Assembly: GCF_007993865.1 (NCBI RefSeq)
Contig: NZ_VIUH01000005.1
Location: 10,695-74,694 of the forward strand
Origin: Pseudomonas sp. SJZ079
Lineage (GTDB): Bacteria > Pseudomonadota > Gammaproteobacteria > Pseudomonadales > Pseudomonadaceae
Direction of reading: 5' to 3'
Length of the DNA stretch: 64,000 bases
Below are positions 58,639 through 64,000 of this stretch, piece after piece (within the stretch, counting starts at the first letter, position 1; each line of letters opens with the position of its first letter). The notes below the pieces were generated by a model. It was not told the DNA's origin. It was given only the letters and a program-made list of their open reading frames with translations, and ran no database searches. A program made the translations under genes and the position numbers.

Positions 58639-58923
58639 ATGACCAAGTCGGAGTTGATCGAGAGAATTGTCACCCACCAGGGGCAGCTGTCATCCAAGGA
58701 TGTCGAGTTGGCTATCAAGACCATGCTGGAACAAATGTCCCAGGCATTGGCCACTGGTGACCGCATTGAAATTCGCGGTTTCGGGAGCTTCTCTCTGCAT
58801 TACCGCGCGCCACGAGTTGGTCGTAACCCGAAAACGGGTCAGTCGGTATGTTTGGACGGCAAGTTCGTACCTCACTTCAAACCGGGGAAAGAGTTGCGTG
58901 ACCGGGTGAATGAAGACGAGTAG
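58639..58923 (+). CDS. ihfB: Integration host factor subunit beta
   Basis: This 94-residue DNA-bending protein of the HU/IHF family starts [11 protein letters not shown]. The beta-arm contains GRNPKTG, whose proline intercalates in DNA, and [14 protein letters not shown] follows. It pairs with IhfA, encoded elsewhere. AAGGGAA lies before the ATG. A 292-base spacer separates it from the rpsA terminator; no gene is apparent there. Confidence 0.97.
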   Translation: MTKSELIERIVTHQGQLSSKDVELAIKTMLEQMSQALATGDRIEIRGFGSFSLHYRAPRVGRNPKTGQSVCLDGKFVPHFKPGKELRDRVNEDE

Positions 58924-59237
58924 CCATATCGGGTTTTTAGTTGTTGGGTAGTACCGGGGGCAATGTGCTGCGAGGGTCGAAGTCCGTCGGCCTTATGACT
59001 CTGAAGGTCTGCGGCGCCTTTAATGCCACCCCACATTACGTTGGAATCTAGGCTGGTAACCAGCTCCTGCGGTTCTGATTGGCCTGCTGTGAATGAGCGC
59101 CGTCGCCTGGCGTCACAAAGAGATTGCTCCGTCTCCTGAGCAGTGGTGCGGTAGCTGTGTGCGGCTTGGGCCGTATCTGAACTCGGTTACCCCGCTATCG
59201 ACCGCTCGGATGCACCTGGCTGACCTCGTGCGCGCGG
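58924..59237. other. Gene-free spacer after ihfB
   Basis: I see no ORF with coding character, no tRNA and no clear terminator in these 314 bases. A TGACC/GGTCA inverted repeat lies near 59220-59240, next to the end of the convergent cytochrome gene. The small LapA-domain (DUF1049) gene that often follows ihfB is not present. Confidence 0.6.
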
Positions 59238-60158
59238 TCAGTGGCGTGGCCTGATTCGCTCTATGATCAGAGCGCCGCCACTCGTTAGGCGTCCGCGCAC
59301 TTGCACGTAATCACCGGTCCGTGGCGAATGCTCAAGACGAGTTGCTGCGTTGACCTTGAGTGGTAGTGAGTCCAGCCGCCAGTTCGCCTCAAGCCTGCCG
59401 TGCAGGCGCACCTTGGCCCCCGTTGGCAAGCTGGCCGGCTTGCCCTGCGCATCGCGGGCCCCTTGATTGATCCAGTCGACGATCAGGGCGATTTCCGTGT
59501 CGTCGAGAAAAGGTGGGCCGTCATACGGCATGCGTGGTCTTGCCTGGCCGCGGATGCGGCGCACCAGCTCGCTGCTGTCGGCTGATCCGGGCACGACTCG
59601 GGCGCGATCCTCATGGCTCAAGGTCGCTGCATAAGACGTCAGCAGGTAGCCTTCAGGCGGTCCACCCATAAGCCCAGAAGGTGAGTGACACTTTACGCAG
59701 CGTCGGACGAGAAGCTTTTCAACCTGGGCGTAGTTCACTGCGCTACCTGGGCTGACTGAGGGGCTGCTGTCGACTTCGGCTGAGCGCTCAGCTGAGCCGG
59801 GCTTAAGGCCGCCGGTTATCCAGCGTTCGAACAGGGCGATCTCTTCTTCACTGAGAAAAGGCGGACCAGTCATAGGCATGCGCGGTTGGCTGAGGCCTTT
59901 CAGGCGGTTTATCAGTTTGCTGCTGGAGGGGGCGCCTGCGCGAACGATGGGCCCATTTTGGCTGCCTTTGAGCAACTGCTCGAGGCTGTCGAGGCTTAGC
60001 CCGAGTGGAGGTTGTGGCCCGCTGTGACAAAGCACGCAGCGGGCCTGCAGGATGGGTTTGATTTCCCGATACGTCGGCTCGTCAGTATTGGCTCGTGTGG
60101 CGGGGAGTAGAGCCAGCAACAGACAAATCGCCAGGCCGCGGGCGGGATGAGTGGGCAT
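59238..60158 (-). CDS. Periplasmic diheme protein with two planctomycete-type cytochrome c domains
   Basis: This 306-residue exported protein has a signal peptide (cleavage near residue 23) and two similar cytochrome c domains. The heme motifs are CVLCH and CVKCH. Each domain ends with a matching block (RMPMTGPPFLSEEEIALFERWI and RMPYDGPPFLDDTEIALIVDWI) whose methionine may be the axial ligand. The C-terminal part resembles a small OB-like domain (GAKVRLHGRLEANW ... GDYVQVRGRL). No redox partner gene is adjacent, so the electron donor and acceptor are unknown. Confidence 0.82.
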   Translation of the reverse strand: MPTHPARGLAICLLLALLPATRANTDEPTYREIKPILQARCVLCHSGPQPPLGLSLDSLEQLLKGSQNGPIVRAGAPSSSKLINRLKGLSQPRMPMTGPPFLSEEEIALFERWITGGLKPGSAERSAEVDSSPSVSPGSAVNYAQVEKLLVRRCVKCHSPSGLMGGPPEGYLLTSYAATLSHEDRARVVPGSADSSELVRRIRGQARPRMPYDGPPFLDDTEIALIVDWINQGARDAQGKPASLPTGAKVRLHGRLEANWRLDSLPLKVNAATRLEHSPRTGDYVQVRGRLTSGGALIIERIRPRH

Positions 60159-60245
60159 GATGCGCTCAGCCTCAGAGTTGGAGTCGTAGCTCTCTAAGCC
60201 TAGTCGGCGTTAAGCCGATTAACGACTGCACACCCTGGTTGGTGG

Positions 60246-61415
60246 CTACAAGCCGGCAGCATCGATGTCCACCAGTAATAGGCGGCCCTCATCGAGGAAC
60301 TGCCCTGCGGTCAGGCAGTACTGGTTGGTGCTGGCGTCACGATAGGTGCTGGAGAGGATCAGGCGGTGGTCCTCCCAGTCTTCTGAGAGCAGCTGGTAGA
60401 AGTAGGGTCGCCATGACCAGTTATGACCAAGGTAGCGCGAGTCCGCACGCCAGGTCCGTTCGTGCCGTTCTAAGTTAGGTGTGAGTTGAGTACCGTGACG
60501 GTCGCATTGATAGACCCGCAGCAGCCAGGGATATGCATCCGGCTGGGGTAGGTTGTTGCTTGTTACTCCGTTTTCGACCCCGTTCTTCAGCCTGTCCATC
60601 AATTCGCCGACCTGTTGACGCAAAGTTTTCAAGCGCACACGCCCGGCAAGCTTGTGCTGCACATATCGGTCGCGAAGCTGGGCGTAGCGGCTGACAAAGG
60701 CGTTGCCGTGGAAAAAATTCAATTCGGGTTTAGCGAACAGGTAGCCCTGCACATAGCGCGCACCACACTCCAGAGCGAAGTCCAGTTCGGCTTCGGTTTC
60801 CACGCCTTCGGCGATAATCCAGCAGCCGGTTTTCTCGGCCATTTGCGCCAGAGCCTTGACCACTTCACAGGAGGGGCCGCCACGTGCGGCTTCCTGAAAC
60901 AGGCGCATATCCAATTTGAGTATGTCTGGCTGTAATGCCAGCACACGGTCGAGTTGCGAGTAACCTGCGCCAAAGTCATCGATGGCGATGCGCACCCCGG
61001 CTTCCCTATAGCGCGCGACTACGCCAGGCAATCGTTGGCTGGCACCGCCCAGTTCGGTGATTTCAAAAACGATTCGTGCCGGGTCGATGCCACTGCGTTC
61101 CAGTTGTTTAAGGCTCGGTAGTGGCTGCTCGGGGCGTAGTCGGCCGATCCAGCGCGGTGAGATATTCAAGCTCATAAACCAGTCTGCTGGCGCTGTATGA
61201 AAGCGCTTGAGCGCCTGCTCGCGAACTTGGCGGTCGAGTCGACGCAGGGCGGCGGGGGGTGTTTTCGGGTCACTGAACAGTGGCCCCGCTGAATGCAGCT
61301 GACCTTCGGCATCGCGTAGACGGGCGAGTGCCTCAACCCCGGCAATCTTACCGGTGGCTGTGTCGATGAAGGGTTGGAAGACGGCGAGAGGTTGACCGTC
61401 GAGCACCGGGCACAT
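60246..61415 (-). CDS. EAL-domain c-di-GMP phosphodiesterase with YkuI_C-type sensor
   Basis: This 389-residue cytosolic protein hydrolyses c-di-GMP. The signature is EALARL, and DDFGAGYS (loop 6) and the metal residues EITE, KLD and EGVE are intact, so it should be active. After the EAL domain (to about residue 240) a helical linker leads to a PAS-like C-terminal domain. Its motifs (LLRVYQCDRHGTQLTPN, RPYFYQLL, ILSSTYRDASTNQYCLT) match the YkuI_C group. The ligand is unknown. Confidence 0.88.
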   Translation of the reverse strand: MCPVLDGQPLAVFQPFIDTATGKIAGVEALARLRDAEGQLHSAGPLFSDPKTPPAALRRLDRQVREQALKRFHTAPADWFMSLNISPRWIGRLRPEQPLPSLKQLERSGIDPARIVFEITELGGASQRLPGVVARYREAGVRIAIDDFGAGYSQLDRVLALQPDILKLDMRLFQEAARGGPSCEVVKALAQMAEKTGCWIIAEGVETEAELDFALECGARYVQGYLFAKPELNFFHGNAFVSRYAQLRDRYVQHKLAGRVRLKTLRQQVGELMDRLKNGVENGVTSNNLPQPDAYPWLLRVYQCDRHGTQLTPNLERHERTWRADSRYLGHNWSWRPYFYQLLSEDWEDHRLILSSTYRDASTNQYCLTAGQFLDEGRLLLVDIDAAGL

Positions 61416-61483
61416 CCTTAGCTATAGGCAGTAGAACGCCGCACGGTGCGGCGAATGATTCAGCTAAGCAAGTTTGCAGCCAG

Positions 61484-61834
61484 CTAGTCACTGCGGGGTT
61501 GTGGCGTTGTTGTTTGGTCAGCCGGGTGCCGTGGTGGGCGTCGGCGGAGCAACGGAAAGGCGATCAGAGCGATACGAAACCAGCGCCGCCAGTTATTGCG
61601 GCGCACGCCGAAAGTGGCCAGCAATAAGGCGCCGCCTGCGACCCATAGTGGTGCGTTGCTTTTGCCCAGCTCCGTACGCCAATGACTGCTGAAGTATTGT
61701 GCCTGCCGTAGTGGTTGCATCAATACCATGGTTTCGTGGCGCAGCTCCTGGCGATGCATCTCCAGGCGCAGGCGCAGCATGGCTTTGCGCAGCTCGCTGC
61801 GTGAAGCCTTGGCGGGCAGTTCTGGTAGATTCAT
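61484..61834 (-). CDS. Small membrane protein of the YqjD-YqjE operon (YqjK-like position)
   Basis: This 116-residue protein has a basic helical N-terminal half, one hydrophobic segment (APLWVAGGALLLATFGV), a second weak one (WFRIALIAFPLL), and a Pro/Thr-rich tail. I do not recognise a family with certainty; its position after YqjE matches YqjK-like proteins. It overlaps the upstream gene by four bases (ATGA). Confidence 0.7.
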   Translation of the reverse strand: MNLPELPAKASRSELRKAMLRLRLEMHRQELRHETMVLMQPLRQAQYFSSHWRTELGKSNAPLWVAGGALLLATFGVRRNNWRRWFRIALIAFPLLRRRPPRHPADQTTTPQPRSD

Positions 61835-62226
61835 GGCAGCAGTTGCTCGCGGTCGTGCGCCAATTCTTCAAGACTGGCACTGAATGGGGTGGGGGCGCTA
61901 CGTAGGCGCAGCAGCAGGTACCCCAACGAAAGCAGAAAGCCGAGGCCATAGAAGGCGCACAGCGCGGTAATTACAGCCACTCGATGGCTGTCCCAAAAGC
62001 CGATCAGCAATGCGGCAGACAGGCCAATCAGTAGCAGCAAGCCAAACATTAAGCTCAGGCTGGACAGTACGAACAGACGCAGGGCATTGCTTTGCTGCTC
62101 TTTCAGCTCTTCGCCGAACAATGCGACATGACCATGCAGTAGGCCCATGAAGGCGGCGGCAAAGCGCCGCGGTGAAGGGCCGCGACTAGGCTCGGCAGGG
62201 GGCGTGGCGTCCATGTCGTCTCTCAT
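61831..62226 (-). CDS. YqjE-type phage-holin-like membrane protein (DUF1469)
   Basis: This 131-residue protein has a variable N-terminal part, the segment LLHGHVALFGEELKEQQSNALRL typical of the YqjE/Actinobacterial holin-like family, and two long membrane helices (about 48-72 and 80-106). It is coupled to its neighbours on both sides by overlapping start and stop codons. The function is unknown; in enterobacteria the cluster is linked to stationary-phase ribosome binding. Confidence 0.85.
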   Translation of the reverse strand: MRDDMDATPPAEPSRGPSPRRFAAAFMGLLHGHVALFGEELKEQQSNALRLFVLSSLSLMFGLLLLIGLSAALLIGFWDSHRVAVITALCAFYGLGFLLSLGYLLLRLRSAPTPFSASLEELAHDREQLLP

Positions 62227-62543
62227 CAGCGCCGCGTGATCAGCATGCCAAGCAGCAAGCCGATGCCGGCGGCAATGCCAATTGTTTGCCAGGGGTGCGT
62301 CTGCACATAACCTTCGGTTGCCTGAACCGCCGCCTTGCCACGCTCGCGCAGGGAGTCTTCGGCATTGTGCAGAGTAGAGCGGGCACGGCCAAGGCTGGCG
62401 CGGATCTGTTCGCGAAGCTCTTCGGCTTGCTCACCAGCCAGGCTGGCTGAGTGTTGCAGCAGCTTTTCGGTGTCGTGAACCAGGGCTTGGAACTCGTTAA
62501 GCAACTCATCTTGGCTGGTTGGGTTGGTGCTGTTGCGGGCCAT
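62226..62543 (-). CDS. YqjD/ElaB-family ribosome-associated membrane protein (DUF883)
   Basis: This 105-residue protein has a helical cytoplasmic region and a C-terminal tail anchor (HPWQTIGIAAGIGLLLGMLITRR) diagnostic of DUF883. In E. coli YqjD and ElaB tether ribosomes to the membrane in stationary phase. The chosen ATG has AGGAGAG upstream; the longer frame is disfavoured. Its TGA stop overlaps the next start. Confidence 0.9.
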   Translation of the reverse strand: MARNSTNPTSQDELLNEFQALVHDTEKLLQHSASLAGEQAEELREQIRASLGRARSTLHNAEDSLRERGKAAVQATEGYVQTHPWQTIGIAAGIGLLLGMLITRR

Positions 62544-62923
62544 GGGTCTCTCCTTTGACATCTGAGTGTAAGGGGTTCGAGTGCAGTAAGGGGCGTGGGT
62601 TCCTCCCCATGATGCGCCTAGGGTGCCTGGCACTGTTGTCCCAGTTGCTGGTACAACCCTTGCATTATGCTGGTGCGCACTTCCAGTTCGGTGCTCTTTT
62701 ATGGGGCTATGAAGGGGGTGGCCAGGACGCCACGGTGCATCAATAAGTCATTAATAAACCTGGATTAAGTGCCTAGTACGCAATTTTGGTTGGCATCATT
62801 TTGGGGCCGGCGGAGATTGTTTGAAGTGGTGTAGGTCGGCGAGTGTGCTGCTATATGGTGCGCTTCGGTCTGTGAGTGATCCGCTTTGGTGCTTTTTCCC
62901 CGACGACGGAGTTTTCTTCGCTG
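62544..62923. other. Regulatory spacer between yqjD-like gene and amt
   Basis: These 380 bases hold no convincing gene. They contain a GTGCC-T-GGCAC palindrome at about 62628-62638 and a sigma-54-type promoter at 62649. An AT-rich tract around 62745-62765 and a long apparent leader to the amt start follow. Confidence 0.6.
62649..62664 (+). promoter_or_regulatory. Candidate sigma-54 promoter of amt
   Basis: TGGTACAACCCTTGCA compares with the consensus TGGCAC-N5-TTGCA. There is one mismatch, and GG and GC are at the exact -24/-12 spacing. It points towards the ammonium transporter 260 bases downstream. Nitrogen control by NtrC through RpoN is common for amt genes; use here is inferred. Confidence 0.6.
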
Positions 62924-64000
62924 ATGGAAAACATCAACAGTGCCGTGGAAAGCCTGATTCATGGCTCCAACACCCTGTTTATCCTGCTGGGCGCCGTTAT
63001 GGTGCTGGCTATGCACGCCGGTTTTGCCTTCCTCGAGGTGGGCACGGTGCGGCAGAAGAACCAAGTCAATGCCTTGTCGAAGATCATTTCGGACTTCGCC
63101 GTGTCTGCGCTGGCTTATTTCTTTATAGGTTACTGGGTCGCTTACGGCGTGACTTTTCTCGAGCCGGCGAGCGTGCTGACTGAAGAGAATGGCTATGCGC
63201 TGGTGAAGTTCTTCTTCTTGCTGACGTTCGCTGCAGCGATCCCGGCAATCATCTCTGGCGGCATCGCCGAGCGTGCCAAGTTTGGCCCGCAGCTCTGTGC
63301 CACGGTGTTGATCGTGGCCTTCATCTATCCGTTCTTCGAAGGCATGATCTGGAACGGCAACTATGGCGTGCAGGACTGGCTGAAGGCCAGCTATGGTGCC
63401 AGCTTCCATGACTTCGCCGGTTCGGTGGTGGTGCATGCGATGGGCGGCTGGCTGGCCTTCGGCGCGGTGATCCTGTTGGGCCGCCGCGATGGGCGTTACC
63501 GCGACGGTCGTCTGGTGGCTTTTGCGCCGTCGAACATTCCGTTCCTGGCGCTCGGTTCCTGGATCCTGATCATTGGCTGGTTCGGCTTCAACGTGATGAG
63601 TGCGCAGACCCTGGGCAGTGTCAGTGGCCTGGTGGCAGTGAATACCTTGATGGCGATGGTCGGTGGCACGGTTGCGGCCTTGCTGGTCGGCCGTAACGAC
63701 CCGGGCTTTTTGCACAACGGCCCGCTGGCCGGCTTGGTGGCGGTGTGCGCGGGCTCCGATCTGATGCATCCGGTCGGCGCCTTGGTGACTGGCGCGATCG
63801 CAGGTGCATTGTTCGTCTGGGCGTTCACCGCGACCCAGGTTAAATGGAAAATCGACGACGTCCTCGGCGTATGGCCGTTGCATGGGTTGTGTGGTGTGTG
63901 GGGTGGGATTGCCTGCGGCATCTTCGGTCAGGAGGCCTTGGGCGGCCTGGGCGGTGTCAGCCTGACCAGCCAGCTGATTGGTACCGGCCTGGGTGTAGTG
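62924..64000 (+). CDS. amt: Ammonium transporter Amt (3' end outside window)
   Basis: The frame is open for 359 codons to the window end. It encodes an Amt/Mep/Rh channel with about ten visible membrane segments. The twin-His pore residues can be seen in VVVHAMGGWLAFG and PLHGLCGVWGG, and FLEVGTVRQKNQVNALSKI is typical of helix 1-2. No signal peptide precedes. GGAG lies 12 bases before the ATG. No glnK lies upstream, so it is likely a second Amt outside the glnK-amtB operon. Confidence 0.93.
   Translation, partial: MENINSAVESLIHGSNTLFILLGAVMVLAMHAGFAFLEVGTVRQKNQVNALSKIISDFAVSALAYFFIGYWVAYGVTFLEPASVLTEENGYALVKFFFLLTFAAAIPAIISGGIAERAKFGPQLCATVLIVAFIYPFFEGMIWNGNYGVQDWLKASYGASFHDFAGSVVVHAMGGWLAFGAVILLGRRDGRYRDGRLVAFAPSNIPFLALGSWILIIGWFGFNVMSAQTLGSVSGLVAVNTLMAMVGGTVAALLVGRNDPGFLHNGPLAGLVAVCAGSDLMHPVGALVTGAIAGALFVWAFTATQVKWKIDDVLGVWPLHGLCGVWGGIACGIFGQEALGGLGGVSLTSQLIGTGLGVV

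Noticed and set aside
59463..59490. Anr/Fnr-like box near TTGATTGATC
   Set aside because: It lies inside the cytochrome coding sequence and does not fit TTGAT-N4-ATCAA.
62765..63883. 372-codon open frame opposite amt
   Set aside because: Amt on the plus strand is unmistakable. The antisense reading is low-complexity His/Gln/Arg.

Overview
The window is chromosomal DNA of a Pseudomonas species. It has GC-rich codon use, short intergenic gaps, and a long central block whose gene order, as I recall it, follows the P. aeruginosa region PA3161-PA3219 (plcP-agt, cyaB, trkH, the Cpx-like operon, yciI, trpS, scpAB, rluB, mupP, ubiG, mtaD, mtnA, gyrA, serC, pheA, hisC, tyrA-aroA, cmk, rpsA, ihfB). 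No tRNA, rRNA, CRISPR array, prophage or intact insertion sequence was seen.

Region 1 (1-8930) is biofilm attachment and small neighbours. It holds the C-terminal part of a giant LapA-type RTX adhesin with VCBS-like repeats, a von Willebrand A domain, RTX nonapeptides and a type I secretion signal. Convergent to it lie lapD (c-di-GMP receptor with degenerate GGDEF and EAL motifs) and lapG (periplasmic cysteine protease that cleaves the adhesin). A DUF454 membrane protein and a UPF0149 protein follow.

Region 2 (9000-20700) is a mixed accessory stretch: recQ, a membrane diguanylate cyclase, a DUF2804 protein, a MarR-DHA2 efflux pair, a short FimV-like protein, a SelW-like protein, a DMT transporter with CsaA, and an AraC regulator.

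Region 3 (20790-36340) carries envelope, ion and stress functions. It holds a metallophosphoesterase-glycosyltransferase pair matching the PlcP-Agt lipid-remodelling cassette, with a good Pho box upstream. It also has the class III adenylate cyclase CyaB, two tandem TrkH potassium transporters, a Cpx-like operon (coiled-coil protein, response regulator, CpxP/Spy protein, histidine kinase) with a CpxR-type box, and yciI, a PHP phosphatase and a YciO protein.

Region 4 (36500-58930) is core metabolism and information processing: trpS, scpA, scpB and rluB; a diguanylate cyclase; the mtaD-ubiG-mupP-yciK operon; mtnA and gyrA; the serC-pheA-hisC-tyrA/aroA-cmk operon, tightly packed with overlapping start and stop codons; rpsA with a structured leader; and ihfB.

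Region 5 (58930-64000) is a diheme planctomycete-type cytochrome, an EAL-YkuI_C phosphodiesterase, a YqjD/YqjE-type membrane operon, and the start of an ammonium transporter behind a sigma-54-type promoter.

Two copies of a palindrome-ended mobile repeat (11305-11433 and 33849-33997) are present, and one supplies the stop codon of yciI. Four c-di-GMP proteins lie in the window. I found no clear sign of a wholly new system. The strongest leads are the Pho-box plcP-agt operon, the CpxR-box operon with its extra coiled-coil gene, the mosaic adhesin, and the diheme cytochrome beside ihfB.
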